A stretch of 64,000 nucleotides of DNA from Chryseobacterium sp. MEBOG06 (GCF_021869765.1 NZ_CP084580.1:2976001-3040000), one strand, 5' to 3'. Shown: positions 34,005 through 43,276, numbered from the stretch's first letter. Notes: a model not told the origin generated them from the letters alone. Numbers and translations are program-made.

Positions 34005-36404
34005 ATGAAAAATATATTCTTTTTATTGCTTGTTTCAAGTATACAACCCGTATTGTCCCAAACTAAACTGGAAAAAGCAATTACCAATCTTGAGAATAAT
34101 TACGAACAGGAAAAAGTGTACTTATTGACCGACAAATCTCAATATGCAGCAGGTGACCAGATCTGGTTCAAAAGCTTTGTATTTGATGGTTATAATCGTT
34201 CTGCCCTTTCTACTACTCTATTTGTTGAATTGTACAATTCCGATAAAAAGTTAATAGACTGGAAAATGATAGTTCTGGCCAATGGTGAAGGCAGCGGGGA
34301 TTTCAAACTGAAGGAAGATCTTCCCGAGCAAGTTTATTTTGTAAGGGCCTATACTCCCTACATGACTAATTTTAATGAAGATTTTCAGATTGTTAAAACT
34401 ATTCCTATTTACAATCCAGGTTCTGCCGAAACATTAGAAATATCTAAAAGTTCGGACTGGTCTGCCAAAGCTTTTCCTGAAGGTGGAACTTTTATTAATG
34501 GTGTGCCGACAAAATTTGCTGTAAGACTATCAAGTAATACTTCTTTACCGGACAACTTTAGCGGAAAAATAGTAGATACAAAGAATCCAAATGTGTCTAT
34601 CACAACGTTTACCTCATTTGATAAAAATGTTGCCTCTTTTAAAATAACTCCTGCTTCAGGAAAAAAATACCAGGCTATTATTCAGGATAATGCAGGACGA
34701 AAACAAACAATAGATTTACCGGAAGCAGCAGACAGCGGCATCAATCTGGAAGTTTACAGCTCTAAAGAAGGGATTAAATACAGCTTAAAAGGAATCAACT
34801 TAAAACAACAGCTCCAAAATTATAAAATTGTAGGAACCATCAATAATCATCTTGCGTATCGGGCAAACATTAATCAGTTGACTAATGAGGCTTCAAGCCT
34901 TATTCCCCCAAAAGTAAGCAACGGGGCCAATGGTATTTTGCAGTTAGCCATTTTTGATGAGCAGGACAATCTTGTTGCACAAAGACTTTGCTTTATAAGA
35001 CCTAATAATTTAAAGATTGAGAAAGCAGAAATTGTAGCTCAGAGTTTAAAACCAACTCCAAGATCATTCAACAGCATTGATCTTTCTCCAGAGTCATATT
35101 TTAAAAATTATACAGTTGTCGTAAGTGAGGACTATGGTACAAACAATTCTGAAGAAGAAAATATACTGAGCAGTCTCTGGTTAACAGGAGATCTCACTAC
35201 AAGAATAGATACACCCGCACAATATTTTTCTAAAAATGCCAATAGTGAAGCTTTAGACGCTCTGCTTATTTCTGAAAACTGGAAAAGATTTGACTGGAAT
35301 TCTGTACTGAGTGGCGCTTTCCCTCCCATTAAAACCAATTCTCTGAATTTTCTTTCTTATAAAGTAAAACCAATTAAAGATAATGCGATGCTTAGGGATA
35401 CTAATGTAACTCTGGCATTGAGATTAGGCAAGCAAGAACCGATCATTAATCTCTTTAAAACCGATCAAAATGGATATGTTTACTTAGACAATCTTAACTT
35501 TGATGACCCTTTGAGTGTTTCATTATTTGTAAATGCAGAAAAAGGTAAAGAATCAAATACGAACAATCTATTTGTATCAGCAGAACCTCTGGTAAATCCC
35601 ACCCAGTTTAAAGGTAATTTCCCTGCTACAAAATACAAATTGGTGAAAACTGCTGAAAATAAAAAGCCTTCTACAGCCATTTCCAGAGCGCTCAACACTC
35701 AGAAAAACATAAAAAAAATGGAAAATGCTGATGTTCAGATTGAAGAAGTAAAATTGGTCGGAAAAAAACAAGATCCCAAAGAAGAGTTAAACAAACAACT
35801 GTCTACCGGAATGTTTAATTCTATGAATACTACTATATTTGATTTTGTAAATGAGGACCAGCATGCCTCCGGATCAAGCAATATATTAGACTGGCTGCAG
35901 GGAAGAGCTGCCGGATTAACCTTTCAGAGAAACAATTCAGGAGTGAATGTTCCTTACATTCGGGGCAGTCAGGCTAAATTATACCTGGATGAAGTACCTA
36001 CTGACCCTTCTATGATTACAAGTATTCCTGTAAACAATATTGCGATGGTAAAAATTATTAAAGAATCAGGATTAATAGGCAATGCAGTAGCCATCTATAC
36101 CATGAGAGGTGATATGAAATCTAAGACCAGCGGAAAAGAAACCCAAAGTAATAACTCAGCGATACTAAAAGGCTATGATAAACCTTCAGAATTCCCTATT
36201 GAAATGATAGATGATACTTCTCCGGCAAAAATTGAAAATGACACCCGCGAAACACTGTATTGGAACACTAATTTATTTGACAGTGATTATGTTCCCCCAA
36301 GAATTAAATTTTTCAATAATGACACTGCAAAACAATATAAAGTACTGATAATAAGTTTTGATGAAGATGACAATCTTCTTTATGATACAGAAATCTTAAA
36401 ATAA
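34005..36404 (+). CDS. Exported MG-like/TonB-plug domain protein
   Basis: The protein has 799 residues from ATG 34005 (MKNIFFLLL...); the frame opens five codons earlier. A signal peptide ends near PVLSQ. The first part resembles macroglobulin (MG) domains (EKVYLLTDKSQYAAGDQIWFKSFVFD). The C-terminal part is a TonB-receptor-like plug (LDWLQGRAAGLTF..VPYIRG..LYLDEVPTD) without any beta-barrel. Such barrel-less proteins are common in Bacteroidota and probably act in the periplasm or at the outer membrane; the function is unknown. Confidence 0.8.
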   Translation: MKNIFFLLLVSSIQPVLSQTKLEKAITNLENNYEQEKVYLLTDKSQYAAGDQIWFKSFVFDGYNRSALSTTLFVELYNSDKKLIDWKMIVLANGEGSGDFKLKEDLPEQVYFVRAYTPYMTNFNEDFQIVKTIPIYNPGSAETLEISKSSDWSAKAFPEGGTFINGVPTKFAVRLSSNTSLPDNFSGKIVDTKNPNVSITTFTSFDKNVASFKITPASGKKYQAIIQDNAGRKQTIDLPEAADSGINLEVYSSKEGIKYSLKGINLKQQLQNYKIVGTINNHLAYRANINQLTNEASSLIPPKVSNGANGILQLAIFDEQDNLVAQRLCFIRPNNLKIEKAEIVAQSLKPTPRSFNSIDLSPESYFKNYTVVVSEDYGTNNSEEENILSSLWLTGDLTTRIDTPAQYFSKNANSEALDALLISENWKRFDWNSVLSGAFPPIKTNSLNFLSYKVKPIKDNAMLRDTNVTLALRLGKQEPIINLFKTDQNGYVYLDNLNFDDPLSVSLFVNAEKGKESNTNNLFVSAEPLVNPTQFKGNFPATKYKLVKTAENKKPSTAISRALNTQKNIKKMENADVQIEEVKLVGKKQDPKEELNKQLSTGMFNSMNTTIFDFVNEDQHASGSSNILDWLQGRAAGLTFQRNNSGVNVPYIRGSQAKLYLDEVPTDPSMITSIPVNNIAMVKIIKESGLIGNAVAIYTMRGDMKSKTSGKETQSNNSAILKGYDKPSEFPIEMIDDTSPAKIENDTRETLYWNTNLFDSDYVPPRIKFFNNDTAKQYKVLIISFDEDDNLLYDTEILK

Positions 36405-36431
36405 TATTTTGGAAAGAGTTAGCAGAAATTT

Positions 36432-36536
36432 GAATCCTTTCTCTGTTGCTATAGATCTCATAGAACGATGAGAATTTTTGTAGAGTTCAATACATTCTAA
36501 TTTGAAGCCAACGCTAAATTTTACTTTTCTATACAT
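36432..36536 (-). pseudogene. Remnant of an IS transposase orfA (IS3-like)
   Basis: About 35 codons from ATG 36536 read KVKFSVGFKLECIELYKNSH and continue to IATEKGF, the start of an HTH transposase of the IS3/OrfA type. After EKGF the similarity stops and the frame ends shortly after. It lies next to a segmental duplication, so it may mark the scar of an IS-mediated rearrangement. Confidence 0.6.
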
Positions 36537-36543
36537 AAAAAAT

Positions 36544-36574
36544 GCCCCTAAAAAGGGTCTACCTTTTTGGGGGC
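36544..36574 (-). terminator. Strong hairpin beside the IS remnant
   Basis: GCCCC..AAAAAGG pairs with CCTTTTTGGGGGC (36544-36574). On the minus strand it is followed by ATTTTTTATG, so it can terminate minus-strand transcription. It sits just upstream of the transposase ATG and may belong to the IS end. Confidence 0.65.
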
Positions 36575-36585
36575 AATCCACTTCT

Positions 36586-37023
36586 TTTTATGGATTTACA
36601 GTAAAAAAAAACCGTCTAAACATAGTGGTTGATATACATATACTGCCAATTGTCGCATCTAAAATTTATTAAAGCCTTTTAGCTTTAAAATGCAGGAAGT
36701 TCGATTTCATCTTTAGTAACCTCTTTTTCTTTACGGCTAAACAGTCTGCCAATCATCTTGAAAGGACGGCTTGCTACAATGGAAGCCGCAGTATTCACCA
36801 CACTAACCCCCAGTTTTGATTTAGGATGAGCAAGCCATGGAACTCCCGGAGGTAATTTCTGAACTTTTTCTACGAATGGACGCATCCGTTTTTCATACGC
36901 TGAGAATGCATCTTCATGATGATCATGGCGGGACAGTTCACCAGCCAGTAAATAAGCGCCTACCATAGCCAGCGTAGTTCCCATACCGGTTAAAGGAGTC
37001 GGACAATATGCTGCATCTCCGAT
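36586..37023. repeat. Segmental duplication, copy 1 (438 bp)
   Basis: It is nearly identical (about eight differences by eye) to 38522-38959. It contains the 3' end of the flavin monooxygenase gene plus about 100 bp of downstream sequence. The two copies are in direct orientation and enclose the peptide-GLPGLI pair. Confidence 0.9.
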
Positions 37024-37092
37024 ACGGAAATGTATTTTCAGTAAATTCAAGTCTATCCTTCTTTGGATAAATCGACCGTCAATTATTTTCAA
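36685..37092 (-). pseudogene. Truncated copy of the flavin monooxygenase C-terminus
   Basis: The last 110 or so codons (from IGDAAYCPTPLTGMG onward) match the gene at 38621-39814 almost residue for residue, with changes such as A for I in GTTLAMV. The FAD-binding N-terminus is missing and replaced by about 25 unrelated codons (KIIDGRFIQRRIDLNLLKIH). It cannot bind FAD and is a dead fragment. Confidence 0.9.
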
Positions 37093-37283
37093 ACTTTGTT
37101 TAACCTAATTCAAATTAGTTTTATATTTTCATCTTTAATACAATATTTATCTACTGATAAATACTTTTTAACATAATAAAAAAGATGAGTCTTTTTGTTG
37201 CAGATAAAAAAATATTTTGTAAAATTGTTTCCAGATTGCAATCTAAAACATTTATTATTTATTAAAATTAAAATCTTTTAATC
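37093..37283. other. Intergenic region before the small exported peptide
   Basis: This is very AT-rich, probably the promoter region of the 37284 gene. No clear operator or TAnnTTTG box with good spacing was found. Confidence 0.3.
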
Positions 37284-37586
37284 ATGAAAAAATTTTTTTT
37301 AATTGCTGCAATTGGTGTGGCAGGACTTATGAGTGCTAAAGGCATTTCTTATAAAAAAGTAAACAAAAAAGCAGAAACTACTGAGAAAAAAGCGGTTAAT
37401 AATAAGCTTTCTGCCAAAGCAAAAGCTGCTTTTTATAACTGGGTGGGAGTTTCAACCTGGTGTGGAAAAGTTTTTTACTTAGACGCAAGTGATTATTCAA
37501 GTATGGGAGAATTAAATGATGCCGCTACTCAATTTACTAATCAGCAATGTGCCGGTGCATCTACATTTACTGGTCAGTACACATAA
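37284..37586 (+). CDS. Small exported peptide paired with a GLPGLI gene
   Basis: The peptide has 100 residues. A signal peptide (MKKFFLIAAIGVAGLMSAKG) is followed by a Lys-rich pro-like region and a C-terminal part with two Cys (STWCGKVF and NQQCAGA). It is not a KGG-leader peptide. It lies 59 bp upstream of a GLPGLI gene on the same strand, copying the arrangement at 21808-20655. The function is unknown; a disulfide-bonded secreted peptide is plausible. Confidence 0.7.
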   Translation: MKKFFLIAAIGVAGLMSAKGISYKKVNKKAETTEKKAVNNKLSAKAKAAFYNWVGVSTWCGKVFYLDASDYSSMGELNDAATQFTNQQCAGASTFTGQYT

Positions 37587-37645
37587 AATTATTTTAATTT
37601 CGAATCAGTAACCTCAATGTTACTGATTCTTTATTTACATCAAAT

Positions 37646-38479
37646 ATGAAATTCTATCTATTTATATTTTCATTCTTTATCATACTAACTAACGGACAGA
37701 GTATTATTTCTCCAAACTTCTCCATTAAAACTTCTCCTTTTGACATCACAGATTATGGGGTTAGTTCATACAATATATATTATAAAGTAAATTTTTTGGA
37801 TAATGCCCGCTCTCCCAATAGTAAAAGGGAAGTAATGTGTATCCTTGAATTAGGCGATGGCAATATTTCTAAATTTCTGGATTATAATCAGGTGAGAATA
37901 GATTCTTTGGACAAAAAATACAGCAGCCAAAATAGTATTGGTTCTGAGGAAGCAGGTCAATATCTTAAAATAAGAGTTTTGTGGAATAATGTAATATTCA
38001 AAAATCATAATTTAATGACGGTTCAGGATAGATTCAAAAATGTATATCAATATGACGAAGAGCAACCCAAATTGAATTGGAATCTGGAAAAAGGTGAAAA
38101 AATAGTATTGGGACATAAATGCAGCAGAGCAAGAGTACATTACAGAGGAAGAGATTACATTGCCTGGTATACCAGTGAAATTCCCATTAATAATGGACCA
38201 TATATTTTTGGAGGCCTTCCTGGTTTAATTTTAGAAATTGAGGATGTTGATAAAAAGTATTCTTTTGAAGCGGTGGGAATAACAAAAACTCCCAAACCGA
38301 TATATCTGAGAAATGAGAAAAACATATTAAAGACTACCAGGGAAAAATTTAGAAATGTACAGAAGACCTATAAAGAAAATCCCGGTGCTTTTTACAGTGG
38401 TAAAGCTTATAATGAGGATGGATCTCCAATAGTATTAAAGCAGCAAAATATTCAATATGAACCTCTGGAAATTGAATAA
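37646..38479 (+). CDS. GLPGLI family exported protein
   Basis: The protein has 277 residues, the same length as the GLPGLI protein at 20655-21488. It has a signal peptide ending ILTNGQ, the block YIAWYTSEIPINNGPYIFGG and the signature GGLPGLILEIED. The two GLPGLI proteins are distant paralogues. It is followed by a strong terminator and then by copy 2 of the 438-bp repeat. Confidence 0.88.
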   Translation: MKFYLFIFSFFIILTNGQSIISPNFSIKTSPFDITDYGVSSYNIYYKVNFLDNARSPNSKREVMCILELGDGNISKFLDYNQVRIDSLDKKYSSQNSIGSEEAGQYLKIRVLWNNVIFKNHNLMTVQDRFKNVYQYDEEQPKLNWNLEKGEKIVLGHKCSRARVHYRGRDYIAWYTSEIPINNGPYIFGGLPGLILEIEDVDKKYSFEAVGITKTPKPIYLRNEKNILKTTREKFRNVQKTYKENPGAFYSGKAYNEDGSPIVLKQQNIQYEPLEIE

Positions 38480-38495
38480 TTGATTTCAAGAAAGC

Positions 38496-38527
38496 AAAAA
38501 AACCTTCAAGCTTTGAAGGTTTTTTTA
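38496..38527 (+). terminator. Rho-independent terminator after GLPGLI
   Basis: AACCTTCAA pairs with TTGAAGGTT (38501-38521) with A-run before and T-run after. It works in both directions and lies at the edge of the 438-bp duplication. Confidence 0.88.
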
Positions 38528-38959
38528 TGTATTTACAGTAAAAAAAACTGTCTAAACATAGTGGTTGATATACATATACTGCCAATTGTCGCATCTAAAA
38601 TTTATTAAAGCCTTTTAGCTTTAAAATACAGGAAGTTCGATTTCATCTTTAGTAACCTCTTTTTCTTTACTGCTAAACAGTCTGCCAATCATCTTGAAAG
38701 GACGGCTTGCTACAATGGAAGCCGCAGTATTCACCACACTAACCCCCAGTTTTGATTTAGGATGAGCAAGCCATGGAACTCCCGGAGGTAATTTCTGAAC
38801 TTTTTCTACGAATGGACGCATCCGTTTTTCATACGCTGAGAATGCATCTTCATGATGATCATGGCGGGACAGTTCACCAGCCAGTAAATAAGCGCCTACT
38901 ATAGCCAGCGTAGTTCCCATACCGGTTAAAGGAGTCGGACAATAAGCTGCATCTCCAAT
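38522..38959. repeat. Segmental duplication, copy 2 (438 bp)
   Basis: This is the intact-gene copy of the repeat at 36586-37023, covering the end of the flavin monooxygenase gene and its 3' flank. Confidence 0.9.
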
Positions 38960-39814
38960 CATACCTGCTCTGCCGTCAAACCATCGTGATGCATGAACCT
39001 GGCTGATACCATCAAAATACACATCGCTGTTATTATCAATTGCTTCCATTAAGCGCTTCTCTTCCCATCCGGCACCCGAAAGTTTAGCTTTTAACACTTT
39101 CTTTTGCCCGCTGTCAGATTGGGTCAGATAGCTTTTATCATCCGATAAAAAGCTGAAAGAAGCCCTTATGGTCCCATGATTGTCAGGACGAAGCACCATA
39201 ACCCGGGATCCCGGTGCTGTATACCAGCGCGCCCATTGAGTATCCCTTTCTATCCTCGGTATTGTATACCAGGCATTATATAGCCCTGTAAATTTCAATT
39301 CCGGTTCATCTCCAAAAATCAATTGCCTGGTTGTAGACCTCACTCCATCAGCGGCGATCAACAAATCGAACACTCTGCTTTCGTTATCACTAAATGTAAC
39401 CTCTACATTATCAATCCCTTGATCTATGGCTGTAATGTATTTGCCAAAGATATATTGTACATCATCTTTAGTATGTTTATATAAGATATTTACCAGATCT
39501 CCCCGTAGTATTTCGGCTTCACTCGTAAAACTGTTACTGCCTTCTATCGGAAATTCTGCTTCAACCCCGTTATTCCGGTTAACAAACTGTAAACCAATCT
39601 CACCTGTATTGGCAGCAAGTATTTCCTGCTCTATCCCCATCATTCTTACAACAGCACGCCCGGCTCCTCTTACATCAAGATTTTGCCCGCCTAATCTCAA
39701 CGATTTTGCCCGCTCCACTATCGTTACTTCAAAACCGTATTTAGCCAGCCAAAATCCCAAAGTTGGGCCCGCAATGCTTGCACCGGATATAAGCACTTTC
39801 TTTTTACTATTCAT
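38621..39814 (-). CDS. FAD-dependent monooxygenase (TetX/PHBH-like)
   Basis: The protein has 397 residues and is a group A flavin monooxygenase. The N-terminal FAD motif (VLISGASIAGPTLGFWLAKYG...VER), the middle DG motif (LIAADGVRSTTRQ) and the C-terminal GD motif (GMIGDAAYCPTPLTGMGTTLA) are all present. Relatives hydroxylate aromatic compounds or antibiotics, including tetracycline (TetX), but nothing here proves such activity. A MarR gene lies 45 bp upstream on the same strand, probably its regulator. Its 3' end is duplicated at 36586-37023. Confidence 0.9.
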   Translation of the reverse strand: MNSKKKVLISGASIAGPTLGFWLAKYGFEVTIVERAKSLRLGGQNLDVRGAGRAVVRMMGIEQEILAANTGEIGLQFVNRNNGVEAEFPIEGSNSFTSEAEILRGDLVNILYKHTKDDVQYIFGKYITAIDQGIDNVEVTFSDNESRVFDLLIAADGVRSTTRQLIFGDEPELKFTGLYNAWYTIPRIERDTQWARWYTAPGSRVMVLRPDNHGTIRASFSFLSDDKSYLTQSDSGQKKVLKAKLSGAGWEEKRLMEAIDNNSDVYFDGISQVHASRWFDGRAGMIGDAAYCPTPLTGMGTTLAIVGAYLLAGELSRHDHHEDAFSAYEKRMRPFVEKVQKLPPGVPWLAHPKSKLGVSVVNTAASIVASRPFKMIGRLFSSKEKEVTKDEIELPVF

Positions 39815-39859
39815 TTTTATTCTAAAATTTTAAACTGGTAAAACATTTTTAAAAGGCAT

Positions 39860-40540
39860 TTATATACTTTTTTTTACAGCTTCCGATTTTTTGGAAAGCT
39901 CTTCCAGACTCATATTTCTGTAGTTCATAAATAGATCATTGTGGTGATAATCCAGTTTATTTAAAAGGAATGACAGTGAACTTGCCTCAGCTGGTCTTAA
40001 ATTCCCCACTACTACATTCCCTACCATGCCCATCTTAGGTAATAACCCGGACAATTCTTCTCTGCCTTTATCTGTAATGGCGACCATGATACTTCTTTTA
40101 TCGTTTGGATTATCAAATTCCCGAATCAGATCTTGCTTCAGCAGACGCTTAATCACTTCAACGCCTGAGGTTTTTTCCATAATCAGCTTACTGATAAGTT
40201 CGGTTTTGGTAAGAAATGGATAGGTCATCAGGACGATTAAAAAAGAAAATTCATCTAATGTATTGATATTACTTTCCTTTAAGGCCTTCTTAAAATACAT
40301 GGATGCATAGCGATAATTGAAAACCAGCATTCTCGCAATTTCCGTATTCTGATCCTGATTCTCCCGAACCCAATCTTCTTCACCTCCTGCCAGTTGCCTG
40401 GTCCCATGAAGCTGATGAGGCTTGTTTGCATTTAAAAACCCTAAAAAATCAGTGATACTATAGTCATTATCACCCTCATATTGATTTTCGAATTCAAATA
40501 AATATTCGATAAGTTCCTTTAAAACCTCTTTCGTGGCCAT
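39860..40540 (-). CDS. MarR family regulator of the flavin monooxygenase
   Basis: The protein has 226 residues with an N-terminal acidic extension and a winged helix (about 105-180; LTKTELISKLIMEKTSGVEVIKRLL, then DPNDKRS wing). It is a paralogue of the MarR protein at 5772-6449. It lies directly upstream of the monooxygenase, so an inducible detoxification unit is likely. Confidence 0.87.
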   Translation of the reverse strand: MATKEVLKELIEYLFEFENQYEGDNDYSITDFLGFLNANKPHQLHGTRQLAGGEEDWVRENQDQNTEIARMLVFNYRYASMYFKKALKESNINTLDEFSFLIVLMTYPFLTKTELISKLIMEKTSGVEVIKRLLKQDLIREFDNPNDKRSIMVAITDKGREELSGLLPKMGMVGNVVVGNLRPAEASSLSFLLNKLDYHHNDLFMNYRNMSLEELSKKSEAVKKSI

Positions 40541-40725
40541 ATATTAGAATGTTTACATTATAAATATATAAATAAAAATACGAAAACATTCAATAATAAT
40601 GAGGTTTATTTTAAGATATGGATTGTCATCATTAGAATACAGAACCTTCAAGCCTTGCCAGAAGCCCGACAGAGAAGTGAAAAATCCAAATCGGAATTCA
40701 TATTTGTAAGCTATTTGGTAAGATC

Positions 40726-41982
40726 TTAAAAAAGGAAATAAACTAATCCTATGGCAGCGGCAGTCATCAGGATCAGGGTAATTGCGCCTAAGATATTTGA
40801 GAACTTTGAATTGGTATGATCCTTCATTATTTTTTTATTGTTGCCGATATGCATAATAACAGCAATCATAACAGGCGCTGTGAGTCCATAGACAATTGCT
40901 GTATACAAAAGGGCTTTGATAGGGCTGACATCAAAAAAATCAAGAGACAAACCAACAAGCAGGGAAACGATGATAGAAGCATAGAATGGCTTTGCCTGGG
41001 CAAATTTCTTATCAAGACCCGCTTTCCATCCAAATGTCTCTGCAAGCATATAAGACTGTGATCCGGCCAGTACGGGAATAGCCAGCAGCCCTGTTCCCAG
41101 CACGCCTGTTGCAAAAATGAAATAAGTGAGTTTTCCGGCAAGTGGTTCCAGTGCCTTAGCAGCTTCATCTACTGTATTGATCTGATGGATTCCGCCATTA
41201 AAAAGTACGGTACCCGTGGTCAGAATCATAAAAAACATAACCAGATTAGAAAGCAGCATACCAAGATTGACGTCAGTTTTCATTTCACTCAGAACCCTCT
41301 TGTCTACCAGCACAACACCTTTGTGGGCCTGATCTTCGGCTTCCATGGTAGTCTGCCAGAAAAAAAGATAGGGCGAAATGGTGGTTCCCAGAATAGCCAC
41401 TATAATAGAAAGAAATTCCTTATCAAACTTGATAGTAGGTATAAAAGTTTTCTTTACTACCATCAGCCAGTCCTGCCCCACCATAAATGGCACAATGATG
41501 TAAAGCAGCAGGCTGAGACACAGCCATTTTAAGATCATAGCAATTTTCTGATAAGAATACTTTATGATAATAAAAAGCAGCAAGGCCGTTATAATAACAC
41601 AAAAAACAGATACAGGCACCACAGGACAGATCATATGTGCAACAGCTCCCATCCCCTGGATATCAGCACCAATGTTTAAAGTTATTGCAGGAAAACTAAA
41701 AATAAGCATCCCATAAAGGATCGGTTTGGAATAATACTGCTTAAGCGTTACCGTAAGTCCCTGTGAAGTCACCAGCCCAATCCTTGCGCACATCCCCTGT
41801 ATGGCTGCCATAAGAGGAAATGTAAGCAAAGCTGTCCAAAGTGTGGAAAGACCAAATTGCGCTCCCGCCTGAGAGTATGTTGCAATACCCGACGGGTCGT
41901 CATCACTGGCTCCCGTAATCAAACCGGGCCCTAGTTTTTTGAAAAAATTGAGAATCTTTGAATCTTTCTTTTGTTTTGACAT
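40726..41982 (-). CDS. Nramp-like divalent metal transporter
   Basis: The protein has 418 residues with about 11 membrane segments. The helix-1 motif reads DDDPSGIATYSQAG instead of DPGN. The helix-6 MPHN motif is replaced by TISPYLFFWQ, so the conserved metal-binding Met is missing. It belongs to the wider SLC11 family but may carry another ion than Mn2+/Fe2+; Nramp-related Mg2+ transporters also lack that Met. It stands alone. Confidence 0.85.
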   Translation of the reverse strand: MSKQKKDSKILNFFKKLGPGLITGASDDDPSGIATYSQAGAQFGLSTLWTALLTFPLMAAIQGMCARIGLVTSQGLTVTLKQYYSKPILYGMLIFSFPAITLNIGADIQGMGAVAHMICPVVPVSVFCVIITALLLFIIIKYSYQKIAMILKWLCLSLLLYIIVPFMVGQDWLMVVKKTFIPTIKFDKEFLSIIVAILGTTISPYLFFWQTTMEAEDQAHKGVVLVDKRVLSEMKTDVNLGMLLSNLVMFFMILTTGTVLFNGGIHQINTVDEAAKALEPLAGKLTYFIFATGVLGTGLLAIPVLAGSQSYMLAETFGWKAGLDKKFAQAKPFYASIIVSLLVGLSLDFFDVSPIKALLYTAIVYGLTAPVMIAVIMHIGNNKKIMKDHTNSKFSNILGAITLILMTAAAIGLVYFLF

Positions 41983-42131
41983 TGCAATTTTACCGACAGT
42001 ATTAGTCTGCCTGCTGTATCATCATTCTTCAACCACTTAAAGGTAGTAAAATTTCAAAGTCAATACGTGTTTAGTATTTAATTATTATCAGTTAATTTTG
42101 TAGGTAAATGAAAACCCACTAGATGAGGCTG

Positions 42132-42196
42132 GATTCCTTCGGAATGACAAACAGGACGTTTAGCCGATCCGCAAACATTGTCGTTCCGTAGGAATC
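42132..42196. repeat. REP-like inverted repeat
   Basis: GATTCCTTCGGAATGACAA (42132-42150) and TTGTCGTTCCGTAGGAATC (42178-42196) are inverted repeats with two mismatches in 19 bp. Each arm is itself partly palindromic. Such elements are scattered in Bacteroidota intergenic regions. Confidence 0.6.
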
Positions 42197-42454
42197 TCAA
42201 TATCGTATAATTCTAAAACACTTGAGTACACTTTAAAAGTTTTATATCTTTCTGCATAAGAAAATCCACTTTAGATGAAAATCAAAGATTTTCAAAAACT
42301 TATGTGTACTTCATATCCACAAAACTTTAAACTTAAAATAACTGAAGTGTTAAAAATCTTTTGTGCCTTTTAACTTCGTGGAATCTTCGGTTTTTGGTTA
42401 AATAAAAACATAGTAAAATTACTCTAGCTTTTGGTATAGTAAGCCCTCTTTCCC

Positions 42455-42660
42455 TTACCCATTCCTGAAGTGCCTATACCTGGTTATACAAGTACCTATA
42501 CCCCCCTTGGGTAAGGGGGTAAAGCCCCTTCCGAAGTACCTAAAGACCGTTCAACAAGTACCTCCAGCCCTTTATGCAAGAGGGTAAAGCCCCTTCGGGA
42601 GTACCTAAAGGCCGTTCACCAAGTACCTCGAGGCTCTTCCACCAAGCCTACAGGCCTCTG
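42455..42660. repeat. GC-rich degenerate tandem repeat, about 65 bp x 3
   Basis: Three tandem units with a 65-66 bp period are seen. The best two share GGGTAAAGCCCCTTC, GAGTACCTAAAG and CCGTTCA.CAAGTACCT; anchor GTACCT occurs at 42536 and 42601. The first unit is more diverged. The region is much richer in G+C than its surroundings and contains no ORF. It lies just downstream of the 42710 gene. Confidence 0.65.
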
Positions 42661-42709
42661 GAAGGCCATGTACCCTTTTCAAGTCTTCATTCGGCAGCAG
42701 AATAGCTAT

Positions 42710-43234
42710 CTATCTCTTCCCTCTCCTTTCAAGAATGAGGTGCGCAGCATCCAGCATTTTCGTCAGATGAATGTACGGACTGACGATATTACTTTCCGGT
42801 ATATTGCCGTAGGCTCCCAGTGAAAAGTAGACCATGCCGGATATAAAATAGTCAAACTCTTTGATGCTGTATTCTTCAAATGCTTTTTTGAAGACCCGTA
42901 AAGGATTTCGGTATTCTTTCTCAGAAAGCAGGCCGGGAAGCCAGGGAGAAACATTTTCTAAGGGAGTACTGGCGTGCCTTTTCTTTTTCTTCAGCGTAAT
43001 AAGATAGCCAGCACGAATAAACGACTGCATCGACTGGCGAAAGTGAAAAATAGCAGAGGGATCTCCTTTTAGCCACGTATTTCCTTTTACTGCACAGTTT
43101 GTAATGTTGTTCAGCTTTTCTTTAGAGGCAGCCAGCTCATTGAACTTAAAAAAATTCTCCATAAGCTCTACTCCGGAATGTTTTTTAGGATCTTCCAAAA
43201 AATGGGCTTCAAAGTCTGTTCTTCTATTTTTCAT
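42710..43234 (-). CDS. Hypothetical protein
   Basis: The protein has 174 residues from ATG 43234 (MKNRRTDFEAHFLEDPKK); a start 14 codons earlier at 43276 is possible. It is soluble, helical and basic, with no signal peptide. I do not recognise the family. The structured repeat at 43594-43730 lies upstream on the same strand, about 360 bp away, and the tandem repeats lie just after the stop. Confidence 0.6.
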   Translation of the reverse strand: MKNRRTDFEAHFLEDPKKHSGVELMENFFKFNELAASKEKLNNITNCAVKGNTWLKGDPSAIFHFRQSMQSFIRAGYLITLKKKKRHASTPLENVSPWLPGLLSEKEYRNPLRVFKKAFEEYSIKEFDYFISGMVYFSLGAYGNIPESNIVSPYIHLTKMLDAAHLILERRGKR

Positions 43235-43276
43235 GCGGTTGTTTTTTGTAATTAAGTAATTATTTATTTTCATCAT

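Noticed and set aside
38621..39814. Tetracycline resistance gene tet(X)
   Set aside because: Only general group A flavin monooxygenase motifs are visible and length and N-terminus differ from Tet(X), so resistance should not be claimed.
39426..39833. Open frame of 135 codons on the plus strand
   Set aside because: Antisense to the FAD-binding part of the flavin monooxygenase; no recognisable protein.
42455..42660. CRISPR array
   Set aside because: The units are long, degenerate and lack the repeat/unique-spacer alternation, and no cas genes are near.
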